The translations under genes and the position numbers were made by a program. A stretch of DNA of 64,000 nucleotides. Source: Lentzea cavernae. Its GTDB lineage: Bacteria > Actinomycetota > Actinomycetes > Mycobacteriales > Pseudonocardiaceae. Positions 50,213 through 58,247 of this stretch are shown piece by piece (the stretch's first letter is position 1; every line of letters begins with the position of its first letter). The stretch is taken from positions 1 to 64,000 of the forward strand of contig NZ_BNAR01000019.1 in the NCBI RefSeq assembly GCF_014653695.1. Reading direction: 5' to 3'. Below the pieces are notes generated by a model, which saw only the letters and a list, made by a program, of their open reading frames with translations, did not search any database and was not told the origin of the DNA.

Positions 50213-52566
50213 TGGCAGGCCTCGCAGTCCGGGTCGGTGATGGAGCAGTTCGGGTCGGTCACGGCGACGGGCGAGACGGCGTTGAGCTTGCCGTCCGTGC
50301 CCTGCAACGTGGACTTCTCCACGTGCGTGGCGCTCTGCGTGCGCAGGTAGTACGTGGTCTTCAACCCGCGCAACCACGCCAGCTGGTACAGCTCGTCGAG
50401 CTTGCGGCCGCTCGGCTGGGAGAGGTAGAGGTTCAGCGACTGGGCCTGGTCGATCCACTTCTGCCGCCTGCTCCCGGCCTCGATCAGCCACGAGCTGTCG
50501 ACCTCGAACGCCGTGGCGTACAGGGCTTTCAGGTACGGCGGCACCCGGTCGATCGCACCGAGACTGCCGTCGTGCAGCTTCAGGTCCGAGATCATCTGCT
50601 CGTCCCACAGCTTGCGCTGCTTGAGCGCCCGCACCAGGTCCGGGTTGATGACGGTGAAGTCACCGGACATGTTCGACTTCACGTACAGGTTGCGGTACAA
50701 CGGCTCGATCGACTGGTTGACACCGGTGATGTTTGCGATGGTCGCCGTGGGCGCGATCGCCATGACGTTCGAGTTCCGCATGCCCCTGCGAGCCTTCTCG
50801 CGCACCGGCGCCCAGTCCATCGTGGACTCCCGGTCCTGCTGCAGCTCGTCCCCGGCCCGCGTCGCGGCCAGGATCTCGACCGAGTCGATCGGCAGGATCC
50901 CCCGCGACCACAGCGATCCCTCGAACGACCGGTACGCGCCGCGCTCGGCCGCGAGGTCCGCGGACGCCTCGATGGCGTAGTAGCTGATCTCCTCCATGGA
51001 GCGGTCGGCGAACTCGACGGCCTCCTCGCTCGCCATCGGCGTGCCGAGCGTGAACAGCGCGTCCTGGAAACCCATCAGGCCCAGGCCGACCGGCCGGTGC
51101 TGCAGGTTGGAGTTCCTGGCTTCCGGGATCGTGTAGTAGTTCACGTCGATCACGTTGTCGAGCATCCGCACCGCCGTGCGCACGGTTTTCTCGAGCCGCG
51201 CGTGGTCGATGCCGCTTTCGGTGACGTGCTGCGCGAGGTTGACGCTGCCGAGGTTGCAGACCGCGACCTCGTCGATCGTGGTGTTCAGCGTGATCTCGGT
51301 GCACAGGTTCGACGAGTGCACCACGCCGTTGTGCTGCTGCGGCGAACGCAGGTTGCACGGGTCCTTGAACGTGATCCACGGGTGACCGGTCTCGAACAGC
51401 ATCGTGAGCATGCGCCGCCACAGGTCGACCGCGGGCAGCCGGCGAAAGACCTTGATCTCGCCGTTGTCCGCCTTCGCCTCGTAGGCGCGGTACTTCTCGG
51501 CGAACTCGGTGCCGAACGCGTCGTGCAGGTCCGGCACCTCGTCGGGGGAGAACAGCGTCCACTGACCGTTCGCGCGGACCCTGCGCAGGAACTCGTCCGG
51601 CACCCAGTTCGCGGTGTTCATGTCGTGGGTGCGGCGGCGTTCGTCGCCGGTGTTCTTGCGGAGGTCGAGGAACTCCTCGACGTCGATGTGCCAGGTCTCG
51701 AGGTACGCGCAGACAGCACCCTTGCGGCGCCCACCCTGGTTGACCGCGACGGCGGTGTCGTTGGCGACCTTCAGGAACGGCACCACGCCCTGCGACTTGC
51801 CGTTGGTCCCCTTGATGTGCGCGCCGATCCCGCGCACCGGGGTCCAGTCGTTGCCGAGCCCGCCGGCGAACTTCGACAGCAGCGCGTTGTTGCTGATGCC
51901 GTGGAAGATCGCGGCGAGGTCGTCGTCCACGGTGGTGAGGAAGCACGACGACAGCTGCGGGCGGGTGGTGCCGGAGTTGAACAGGGTCGGCGTGGAGCAC
52001 ATGAAGTCGAACGACGACAGCAGCTCGTAGAACTCGACGGCGCGGGCGTCGCGGTCGTCCTCCTCCAGGGCGAGGCCCATGGCGACGCGCATGAAGAACG
52101 CCTGGGGGAGCTCGTAGCGGCGGTCGTCGTGGTGCAGGAAGTAGCGGTCGTACAGGGTCTGCATGCCCAGGAACTGGAAGTTCAGGTCGCGATCCGCCTG
52201 GAGCGCGGCACCCAGGCGGGCCAGGTCGAAGTCGGCGAGACGCGGGTCGAGCTGGCCGAACTCGATGCCGTCGCGGACGAACGAGGCGAAGTACGTCGGG
52301 TAGCGCTCGGTCATCTCGGCGTGCGACAGGGGGGTTCCGCAGGCCTCGGCGCGCAGCTTGTCCAGCAGCAGGCGGGCGCTGACGTAGGAGTAGTCCGGGT
52401 CGTGTTCGACCATCGTGCGGGCGGCCATGATCGGCGCGAGTGCCAGCTCGGTGTCGGTGATCCCGTTGTACAGGTTGCGCTTGGTCTCGGCCAGAACCGC
52501 CTCGGCCGACGCGTTGGGCAGGTCGGCACAAGCCTCGTTGATGACCACTGAAAGGCGGTCGGGCAC
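50209..52566 (-). CDS. nrdA: Ribonucleoside-diphosphate reductase alpha subunit
   Basis: 785 residues from GTG at 52566, with GAGGAGAG 2-9 bases upstream. It has CSTPTLFNSGTTRPQLSSCF (substrate/redox Cys), GGLGNDWTPVRGIGAHI, HSSNLCTEITLNT with the catalytic Cys, and the C-terminal redox tail DCEACQ. The N-terminus (RLSVVINEACADLPNASAEA...YNGITDTELALAP) looks like the second half of an ATP cone but lacks the KRDG nucleotide-binding part, so the activity site may be non-functional. A cobalamin riboswitch precedes it, so it should be off when adenosylcobalamin is plentiful. Confidence 0.95.
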   Translation of the reverse strand: MPDRLSVVINEACADLPNASAEAVLAETKRNLYNGITDTELALAPIMAARTMVEHDPDYSYVSARLLLDKLRAEACGTPLSHAEMTERYPTYFASFVRDGIEFGQLDPRLADFDLARLGAALQADRDLNFQFLGMQTLYDRYFLHHDDRRYELPQAFFMRVAMGLALEEDDRDARAVEFYELLSSFDFMCSTPTLFNSGTTRPQLSSCFLTTVDDDLAAIFHGISNNALLSKFAGGLGNDWTPVRGIGAHIKGTNGKSQGVVPFLKVANDTAVAVNQGGRRKGAVCAYLETWHIDVEEFLDLRKNTGDERRRTHDMNTANWVPDEFLRRVRANGQWTLFSPDEVPDLHDAFGTEFAEKYRAYEAKADNGEIKVFRRLPAVDLWRRMLTMLFETGHPWITFKDPCNLRSPQQHNGVVHSSNLCTEITLNTTIDEVAVCNLGSVNLAQHVTESGIDHARLEKTVRTAVRMLDNVIDVNYYTIPEARNSNLQHRPVGLGLMGFQDALFTLGTPMASEEAVEFADRSMEEISYYAIEASADLAAERGAYRSFEGSLWSRGILPIDSVEILAATRAGDELQQDRESTMDWAPVREKARRGMRNSNVMAIAPTATIANITGVNQSIEPLYRNLYVKSNMSGDFTVINPDLVRALKQRKLWDEQMISDLKLHDGSLGAIDRVPPYLKALYATAFEVDSSWLIEAGSRRQKWIDQAQSLNLYLSQPSGRKLDELYQLAWLRGLKTTYYLRTQSATHVEKSTLQGTDGKLNAVSPVAVTDPNCSITDPDCEACQ

Positions 52567-52682
52567 GCTCTCTCCTCGCGAGCCGAGCCCGGGGAGAACG
52601 CATGCGCGCGCCAGTGGACACCACTGGTGCACACAGCTGCCCTCCCTCGGGGCACCGTGTCGTGCGCGCAGGCTTGCGCGCA
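52567..52682 (-). promoter_or_regulatory. Riboswitch expression platform and SD-sequestering hairpins
   Basis: Between the aptamer and nrdA lie GTGCGCGCA-AGCC-TGCGCGCAC (52662-52683 on the plus strand) and CCAGTGG-TGT-CCACTGG (52611-52627). The aptamer's 3' end CCACTGGTG (52683-52691) could instead pair with CACCAGTGG in the second hairpin. A third hairpin pairs TCTCC (RNA, 52592-52596) with GGAGA of the ribosome site (52571-52575). This suggests a translational switch, though a terminator U-tract is absent. Confidence 0.55.
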
Positions 52683-52863
52683 CACCAGTGGCAGGTCTTC
52701 GGACTCGTGGGCGCACTTCCAACGCCTACCGGCCGTCGCTTCCCAGGTCCGCCGGACCCAGTGCTTCGTTGACGGCTTTCGTTCCCACTCACCGCTGCGG
52801 GGCAGTCCCGGATTTTCACCGGGTTCCCTCTTGCCTCACCGACCAGGTTGAGCCGAGTCGGTG
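52683..52863 (-). ncRNA. Adenosylcobalamin riboswitch aptamer upstream of nrdAB
   Basis: The minus strand carries, in order: hairpin CACCGAC...GTCGGTG (52863-52837), the conserved GGTGAAAATCCGGGACTG (52803-52820) with CCCCGCAGCGG, and near the 3' end the B12 box GAGTCCGAAGACCTGCCACTG (52687-52707). These are the core elements of the cobalamin riboswitch in the expected order and spacing. In Streptomyces a B12 riboswitch controls nrdABS, which this matches. TAGTAT (about 52878-52883) is a possible -10 upstream. Confidence 0.9.
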
Positions 52864-52949
52864 AACCACCAGCGCGGCAGATACTACATGTGGTGGTGGG
52901 GTCTGGATCACCACCCAACATGCGCGTGTCGTGAGTTAGGGTCACGAAC

Positions 52950-53117
52950 GTGGGTGATCTTCGGCCTCGGGCCGTCATCGGTGCTCTGGTCAGCGCGGGG
53001 CTCGCTTCGACGTCCCTTTTCGTCGGACCGTCGGCACCGGTGGTGTGCGGTGTCCTGGCCGTCGCGGCGGTGCTGGTGATGATCACGACCCGGCGATCAG
53101 GGTCACCCCGAGAGTGA
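52950..53117 (+). CDS. Small two-helix membrane protein
   Basis: A GTG at 52950 opens a 55-residue frame ending TGA at 53117. The protein has two hydrophobic segments (residues about 9-30 and 31-47: AVIGALVSAGLASTSLFVGP and VVCGVLAVAAVLVMI) and a basic tail TTRRSGSPRE. Its codon use is GC3-rich, supporting coding. The 3' end overlaps the LysE gene by 35 bases on the other strand. It is a hypothetical protein with no recognisable family. Confidence 0.5.
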   Translation: MGDLRPRAVIGALVSAGLASTSLFVGPSAPVVCGVLAVAAVLVMITTRRSGSPRE

Positions 53118-53661
53118 TCATCACGGCGGCGATGAGCCCGTCCAGGACCCGCCAGGCGCGGGGCTTCGCGAACAGCGGGCTGAGCAGGCGGGCGCCGAAG
53201 CCGAGCGCGACGAACCAGGTGATGCTCGCGGTCACCGCGCCGACGCCGAACAGCCAGCGGCCGGCCGCGATCGAGCCGAGCAGGAGCAGCGTGTCGAGGT
53301 AGACGTGCGGGTTGAGCCACGTCAGCGCGAGGGCCGTCAGCACGGGCCGGCTGCTGGTCGCCGTCCCGGCGTCGAGAGCGGACGGGGTGACCGCCCTGCG
53401 CGCCGCCAGGAACCCGTACCCCAGCAGGAAGAGGCCGCCGACGACCGCCGCGACGGTGATCGCCGCGGGGAACGCCTCGACGATCGCGCCGAACCCGGCG
53501 ACGCCCACCGCGACCAGGATCGCGTCCGAGATGGCGCACACGGCGACGACCTTCGCGACCGCTTCACGTCGAAGCCCTTGGCGCAGAACGAAAGCGTTCT
53601 GCGCTCCGATCGCGATGATGAGGGTCATCATGGTGCCGAAGCCGAGCAGCAGGTCTGTCAC
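53083..53661 (-). CDS. LysE family amino-acid exporter
   Basis: 192 residues with six transmembrane helices: LLGFGTMMTLIIAIGAQNAF, then ISDAILVAVGVAGFGA, and the conserved WLNPHVYLDTLLLLGS that marks LysE/ArgO (basic amino-acid) exporters. It exports lysine or arginine when they accumulate. A divergent LysG-type regulator gene starts 69 bases away, the usual pairing. The start ATG is at 53661. Confidence 0.88.
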   Translation of the reverse strand: MTDLLLGFGTMMTLIIAIGAQNAFVLRQGLRREAVAKVVAVCAISDAILVAVGVAGFGAIVEAFPAAITVAAVVGGLFLLGYGFLAARRAVTPSALDAGTATSSRPVLTALALTWLNPHVYLDTLLLLGSIAAGRWLFGVGAVTASITWFVALGFGARLLSPLFAKPRAWRVLDGLIAAVMITLGVTLIAGS

Positions 53662-53730
53662 GGGCTCAACGGTATTTACGCGTCTCTGATGAGACCAGCT
53701 ACAGATTCTTACGTAGCATTAGCGCTCGTG
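53662..53730. promoter_or_regulatory. lysE-lysG divergent control region
   Basis: 69 bases between the exporter and regulator starts. TCTC-TGAT-GAGA is a small inverted repeat, and TTACGCGT / ATTCTTACGTAG are AT-richer stretches likely to hold the two -10 elements. LysG-type activators bind such shared regions. Confidence 0.4.
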
Positions 53731-54588
53731 ATGGATCTGGACCTGGTGCGCACGCTGCTCGCGGTCGTCGACGCGGGCACGTTCGACGCTGCCGCCGCCG
53801 CGTTGCACGTCACCCCTTCCGCTGTCTCGCAACGCATCAAGGCGTTGGAGCAACGGACAGGACGTGTGCTGCTGGTGCGGGCACGGCCGGTGCGGCTGAC
53901 GCCGTCCGGTGAGGTGCTGGTCCGGTACGGTCGGCAACTGCTCGCCCTGGACCAGGACCTCGACGCGGCGCTGGGGGAGACCGCGGTCGTGAGGGTGCCG
54001 ATCGCGGTGAACGCCGACTCGCTCGCCACGTGGTTCCTGCCCGCCCTGCAACGGGTCCCGCCGGAGCTCAGGATCTCGTTCGACCTGCACCGCGAGGACC
54101 AGGACCACACGACGGCGTTGCTGCGGCAGGGCCTGGTGATGGCGGCGGTCACGTCGTCCCGCGAACCCGTGGCGGGCTGCTCGGTGACCAAGCTCGGCGA
54201 GATCCGTTACGCGGCAATGGCTTCGAGGTCGTTCATCGACCGGAACGAGGACGGGCACCTGAAGTCCTGGCTGCCCCAGGCCCCCGTCGTCGTGTTCGAC
54301 CGCAACGACGACCTGCAGGACCGGTTCGTGCGCACCCTGACCCGGGGCCGCGGCGCGTCCGAGCACCGCCACTACGTGCCGTCGTCCGAGGTGTACGTGC
54401 GGGCGATCGTGGCGGGCCTGGGATGGGGGATGGTGCCGCCGCAGCAACTGCAGGAGGGGCTGACCGACCTCGCGCCGGGCCGCACGATCTCCGTGCCGCT
54501 GTACTGGCAGCAGTGGAAGCTCGACTCGCCCGCGCTCAACGCCGTGGCGGCCGCGGTGGCGGCGGAAGCGGGCGACGCGCTCCGCTAG
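53731..54588 (+). CDS. LysR family regulator, ArgP/LysG-like
   Basis: 285 residues from ATG at 53731 (GTG 53728 is possible). The N-terminal helix-turn-helix is LAVVDAGTFDAAAAALHVTP then SAVSQRIKALEQRTGRVLLV. The effector domain follows (RVPIAVNADSLATWFLPALQ). TPSAVSQRIKALE is the ArgP/LysG version. It senses lysine/arginine and activates lysE. The divergent gene is its target. Confidence 0.9.
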   Translation: MDLDLVRTLLAVVDAGTFDAAAAALHVTPSAVSQRIKALEQRTGRVLLVRARPVRLTPSGEVLVRYGRQLLALDQDLDAALGETAVVRVPIAVNADSLATWFLPALQRVPPELRISFDLHREDQDHTTALLRQGLVMAAVTSSREPVAGCSVTKLGEIRYAAMASRSFIDRNEDGHLKSWLPQAPVVVFDRNDDLQDRFVRTLTRGRGASEHRHYVPSSEVYVRAIVAGLGWGMVPPQQLQEGLTDLAPGRTISVPLYWQQWKLDSPALNAVAAAVAAEAGDALR

Positions 54589-54605
54589 GAGTTAGCCTCG
54601 TTCGC

Positions 54606-55346
54606 ATGACCGGCGAACCGATGAACCTCAACGGGAAGACCGCAGTCATCTACGGCGCGGGCACGATCGGCGGCGCGATCGCCAGGGCGTTCCTGCAGGC
54701 GGGCGCCGAGGTCCACCTGGCCGCGCGCACCGAGGCCTCCCTCAAGGCCAAGGCCGACGAGCTCGGAGCCAGGTACGCCGTGGTCGACGCCCTGGACGAG
54801 CGGAGCGTGGACGAGCACGCGGCCACGCTCGAGCGGATCGACATCTCGGTCAACGTCATCTCCGACAACGACGTCCAGGGCACGCCCCTGCACGAGATGA
54901 GCGTCGACGACTACCTCAGCCCGGTCGTCACGAACGTCCGGTCGAAGTTCCTCACCGCCCGCGCCGCCGCCCGGCACATGATCAGGCAGAAGGACGGCGT
55001 CCTCCTGTTCTTCGGCGGCACGGGCGACGGGCAGGTGCACCGGCGCTGGAGCCTCGGCGGCCTGGTCACGGCGTTCGACGCGGTCGAGGCGATGCGCCGC
55101 CAGCTCGCGGCCGAGCTCGGGCCGCACGGCATCAGGGCGGTGACGCTGCAGACCGGCGGCATCCCCGAGTCCGTCCCCGAGGCGTTCCGCGACCAGGTCG
55201 AACCCGACATCGTCGGCCAGACCGCGCTCGGCAGGGCCGCGACGCTCGACGACGTGGGCAGGGCGGCGGTGTTCGCGGCGTCGGACTGGGGCCGCACGAT
55301 CACGGGGGCGCAGGTCAACATCTCGTGCGGGAGCATCCTGAGCTGA
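54606..55346 (+). CDS. SDR family protein lacking the YxxxK motif
   Basis: 246 residues from ATG at 54606. The cofactor loop is IYGAGTIGGAIARA, then VHLAARTEASL and ISVNVISDND. At the active site it reads LLFFGGTGDGQ...GLVTAFDAVEAMRRQL, so the expected Ser-Tyr-Lys set is absent. It could be a non-catalytic or alternative-mechanism SDR. The gene stands after the lysG stop and may share its transcript (17-base gap). Substrate unknown. Confidence 0.8.
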   Translation: MTGEPMNLNGKTAVIYGAGTIGGAIARAFLQAGAEVHLAARTEASLKAKADELGARYAVVDALDERSVDEHAATLERIDISVNVISDNDVQGTPLHEMSVDDYLSPVVTNVRSKFLTARAAARHMIRQKDGVLLFFGGTGDGQVHRRWSLGGLVTAFDAVEAMRRQLAAELGPHGIRAVTLQTGGIPESVPEAFRDQVEPDIVGQTALGRAATLDDVGRAAVFAASDWGRTITGAQVNISCGSILS

Positions 55347-55427
55347 TCCTGTCGGAAAGCCCGCCGGAACCTGTCGGGTTGCTGAACCCAAGGAACCCCG
55401 GGGGCTCGCCGGGGCGTTGTCCGTTAT

Positions 55428-56135
55428 GTGCTGATACCTCGTCTAGTCGCCACCGGCGGTTCGCTCGCCGTCGTCGTCACGGTGGCCATGGTGGGTCTGC
55501 TCGACCTGACCGTCGGCCCGCTGCGCCGCACGATCAGCGAGTACGCCCTGGGCGACTACCGCCCCGTGTTCGACATCGCGGTGGTGCTGCTGGCCGTCGG
55601 TTCGCTCGCGATCCTCGCCGTGCTGGTGCACAAGGGACTGACGAGGTGGCGGTCCACCGGGGCGATCGCGCTGACCCTGTGGTCGGCCGGCCTGTTCCTC
55701 GTGGTGGCGTTCCCCAAGACGAACTGGGCGATGGGCACCAACGAGCTCAGCGGCAGCATCCACCGGTTCGGCAGCATGGTCGCGTTCGTCAGCCTGCCGA
55801 TCGCCATCATCGCGCTCGCGCGGCCGTGGCTGAAGGACCGCGTGTGGGGGCGACACGCCAGATGGACGATGGCGTCCGGTTTGTTGAGCGTTGTCGCATT
55901 CATGCCGCTGCTCTACGCCATTGCGCTGGGTGTGGTCTCGGACGTTCGGTGGTGGCGCGTGTTCCCGTTGGGGTACATCGAGAGGATCTTGCTCGTCGCC
56001 GAGGTCGGCGCCGTGCTCGTCGTCGGACTCTGGGCCATCTCGGCCAGTAGGGTTGCGCCATGGCGAGTTGGGGAGACCTCGCGGACTACGTCCGCGCCGA
56101 GTACGACGTCGTCCACGACAATGGCGAGGAACTGA
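55428..56135 (+). CDS. DUF998 family membrane protein
   Basis: 235 residues with six transmembrane helices. It opens LIPRLVATGGSLAVVVTVAM, and RTISEYALGDYRPVFDIAV is the DUF998 hallmark. Function unknown. The last 25 residues (SRTTSAPSTTSSTTMARN) are out of phase with the rest in character and lie over the start of the next gene, which overlaps by 76 bases. The GTG start has no strong ribosome site. Confidence 0.75.
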   Translation: MLIPRLVATGGSLAVVVTVAMVGLLDLTVGPLRRTISEYALGDYRPVFDIAVVLLAVGSLAILAVLVHKGLTRWRSTGAIALTLWSAGLFLVVAFPKTNWAMGTNELSGSIHRFGSMVAFVSLPIAIIALARPWLKDRVWGRHARWTMASGLLSVVAFMPLLYAIALGVVSDVRWWRVFPLGYIERILLVAEVGAVLVVGLWAISASRVAPWRVGETSRTTSAPSTTSSTTMARN

Positions 56136-56470
56136 GGATCCTCTTCACCTTCGGGGACGTGGAGGAGGACGAGGACGACCGCACGCAGGTCGTGATCATC
56201 GTCCGGGAAGTGCTCGACAAGATGCACGAGTGGGTGCAGATCGCCTCCCCGTGCGGGCTGGCGTCGCAGGTGGACCTCCGCGCGGTGCTGGAGGAGGTGG
56301 GCCACTCCACCGTCGCGTGCGGTCTCGCGATCATGGGGGAGCACGTCGTGGTCCGGCACTCGTTGCCGTTGAAGGACCTCGACATCCACGAGTTCACCGA
56401 CCCGTTGCAGTTGCTCGCCGGAACCGCGGACACGCTGGAAGAACAGTTCTGGGGAGGCGACGGGTACTGA
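56060..56470 (+). CDS. YbjN-like domain protein
   Basis: 136 residues. An alpha/beta protein, ASWGDLADYVRAEYDV, LRILFTFGDVEEDEDD, VVIIVREVLDKMHEWVQIAS, then MGEHVVVRHSLPLKDLD. This matches the type III secretion chaperone-like fold of YbjN proteins in actinomycetes, whose role is unclear. It begins inside the DUF998 gene (76-base overlap) and ends with a TGATG overlap to the next gene, so the three are one transcript. Confidence 0.7.
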   Translation: MASWGDLADYVRAEYDVVHDNGEELRILFTFGDVEEDEDDRTQVVIIVREVLDKMHEWVQIASPCGLASQVDLRAVLEEVGHSTVACGLAIMGEHVVVRHSLPLKDLDIHEFTDPLQLLAGTADTLEEQFWGGDGY

Positions 56471-57036
56471 TGTTCGACCTGACTCCTGCGGCCACGCAGC
56501 TGGCCGAGGTGGTGCGCGGCGTGCGGGACGGCGACCTGAAGGCGCCGACCCCGTGCCCCGACTACACCGTCGGTGATCTGCTCGATCACGTCAACGGCCT
56601 GTCGGTCGCGTTCACGATGGCGGCGCGGAAGACCCCGCTGGAGGGGGCCGGCACCGGCGACGCGGCCCGGCTGCCGCTCGACTTCCGCGAGTCGATCCCG
56701 GCGCGGCTGGACGAGCTCGCGCAGGCCTGGCGTGCGCCGCAGGCGTGGGAGGGCATGACCCGCGCCGGAGGCGTCGACCTGCCTGGTGAGGTCGCGGCCG
56801 CCGTGGCGCTGGACGAGATCGTCCTGCACGGCTGGGACGTCGCCAGGGCGACCGGACAGCCGTTCGAGGTCGAGGAAGGCCTGCTCCAGGTCGTCCACGG
56901 CTTCGTGTCGTCGATCGGCCCGGACGACCGCGACGGCTCGCTCTTCGGGGCCGCGGTCGAGGTCGACCCGAATGCGCCACTTCTCGACCGTGTCCTGGGA
57001 CTCAGTGGGCGGAATCCCGGGTGGAGACTAGGTTAG
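56470..57036 (+). CDS. Mycothiol-dependent maleylpyruvate isomerase-type (TIGR03086-like) protein
   Basis: 188 residues. DinB-like four-helix fold with TPCPDYTVGDLLDHVNGLSV, where His in LLDHV is a metal ligand, and ALDEIVLHGWDVARATGQ, with a second His. Actinomycete TIGR03086/maleylpyruvate isomerase N-domain proteins bind a metal and may use mycothiol as cofactor. The substrate is unknown. Its stop codon lies within an iron box that precedes the next gene. Confidence 0.82.
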   Translation: MFDLTPAATQLAEVVRGVRDGDLKAPTPCPDYTVGDLLDHVNGLSVAFTMAARKTPLEGAGTGDAARLPLDFRESIPARLDELAQAWRAPQAWEGMTRAGGVDLPGEVAAAVALDEIVLHGWDVARATGQPFEVEEGLLQVVHGFVSSIGPDDRDGSLFGAAVEVDPNAPLLDRVLGLSGRNPGWRLG

Positions 57037-57046
57037 GCTCTCCTAA
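57028..57046 (+). promoter_or_regulatory. Candidate IdeR/DmdR iron box
   Basis: CTAGGTTAGGCTCTCCTAA matches 16 of 19 positions of the actinomycete iron-box consensus TTAGGTTAGGCTAACCTAA. It overlaps the previous stop codon and ends one base before the GTG at 57048, so the downstream transcript may be leaderless and iron-repressed. Confidence 0.65.
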
Positions 57047-57047
57047 C

Positions 57048-57386
57048 GTGAGAGCCATTACGGTGCAGGTTCGGGCAGGGCTGGGCGTGGGACGTCTCGC
57101 CGCCGCCATGGAGTCCCTGGTGGAACTACATCCTGAACTGTGTCGTTCCGGCTTCGCGCACCACGAGGTGAGTGACCCCGTCGCCGCCACCCCCGCGGCC
57201 CTCGCGGAGGCGGAAGCGGGGCTCGACCTGCGGTCCGGCGCCCTGATGCACGTCGTCTGGCTCGACGCCGGACCCGCGCGTTCCGGCCGGATGGTGCTGG
57301 TGCTGCACGACATCGTGGCCGACCGGCTGCCGCGCGTCCTGCCGTGGCTGGTGCAGGCCTGGAAGCAACCGGCACTCGTCAGCTGA
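57048..57386 (+). CDS. Condensation-domain-like fragment, iron-box controlled
   Basis: 112 residues from GTG at 57048; ATG at 57108 is an alternative. The sequence RAITVQVRAGLGVGRLAAAM and LVELHPELCRSGFAHHEV, then GALMHVVWLDAGPARSGRMV, resembles the N-terminal half of an NRPS condensation domain. The catalytic HHxxxDG appears as HDIVADR (LVLHDIVADRLPRV), so the essential His is changed. It is about a quarter of a C domain. It may be a siderophore-linked remnant or a small regulatory protein. Confidence 0.5.
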   Translation: MRAITVQVRAGLGVGRLAAAMESLVELHPELCRSGFAHHEVSDPVAATPAALAEAEAGLDLRSGALMHVVWLDAGPARSGRMVLVLHDIVADRLPRVLPWLVQAWKQPALVS

Positions 57387-57455
57387 CCCGGGTTCGCGGC
57401 CAATTAGTGGCCACTTGGCGCGAACGCTCCACGGGCCAGCTCGTCGTGCCCCACC

Positions 57456-58247
57456 GTGGTGCCCGTGCCCGGAGATGACGAGCAGTACCTCTCGGACCGG
57501 CTGGACCAGGTCCAGAAGGCGATGCGTCAGGGTGACGCCGACGACGTGGTGCGGCAGGTCGGTCACGTGCGGGGCGAGAGCGACTCGCAGACCGCCGACA
57601 CCCTCCTGCGGCTCGCGCTCGACCGCGAGCTGAAGCAGTCCCGCAAGAGGATCCGGATCTGGATGGCGGTCGCGATCGTGCTGGCGGTCGGGGCCGCGAT
57701 CACCATCACCGTGGTCCTGCCCAGGACGAGACTCGGCACCCTCGCCGACACCGCGCCCACCACGACACCGGCGACGGCGTCGACGGCGCCGGTCCCCGTT
57801 GGCACGCCCAGCGCGCCGAACTCCTCGCTCGCCCCTCCCGTTCCCGCGGGCGACGGGTCGAACCTGACGGTACTGCACGACCTGACGGACTTCACGCTGG
57901 GCGGCACCTTCTGCTCCACCAGCATCGAGGGCACGCTCGACATCGACGAGCTCGCGCCCAACTACGAGAACGCCACGATCACGAACTGCGCCAACGACTT
58001 CAGGCTCTCCTACGGCGGCAAGTACATCGCCGAGGCGCCGCTCACCCAGCCCACGGCACAGGCCTGCGAGACGCAGGCCAAGCGCGGTTCCCAGACCCGC
58101 TGGAACATCGACGACGTGAAGGCCGGCGAGTTCGCGGTGTGCACGACGTCCAAGAAGAACAACGTCGCGTGGATCAAGGTCGTCGACAAGGGGCCCAGAG
58201 GGAAGCTCACCCTCCAGGTCATCGTGTGGAAGCCGGCTCCGCGCTGA
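57456..58247 (+). CDS. Single-pass membrane protein with extracytoplasmic domain, unknown
   Basis: 263 residues from GTG at 57456 (57465 possible). A soluble N-terminal helix region (QYLSDRLDQVQKAMRQGDAD) is followed by one transmembrane helix (about 69-90) and a Pro/Thr/Ser linker. The C-terminal part has about 130 residues with four Cys (GTFCSTSIEG, ITNCAND, AQACETQA, EFAVCTTSK) that may form disulfides. No known family is recognised. The 3' end overlaps the methyltransferase gene by 29 bases. Confidence 0.6.
   Translation: MVPVPGDDEQYLSDRLDQVQKAMRQGDADDVVRQVGHVRGESDSQTADTLLRLALDRELKQSRKRIRIWMAVAIVLAVGAAITITVVLPRTRLGTLADTAPTTTPATASTAPVPVGTPSAPNSSLAPPVPAGDGSNLTVLHDLTDFTLGGTFCSTSIEGTLDIDELAPNYENATITNCANDFRLSYGGKYIAEAPLTQPTAQACETQAKRGSQTRWNIDDVKAGEFAVCTTSKKNNVAWIKVVDKGPRGKLTLQVIVWKPAPR

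Noticed and set aside
50323..52551. 742-codon plus-strand frame opposite nrdA
   Set aside because: The antisense of a well-supported gene, rich in Arg, Val and His with no motif.
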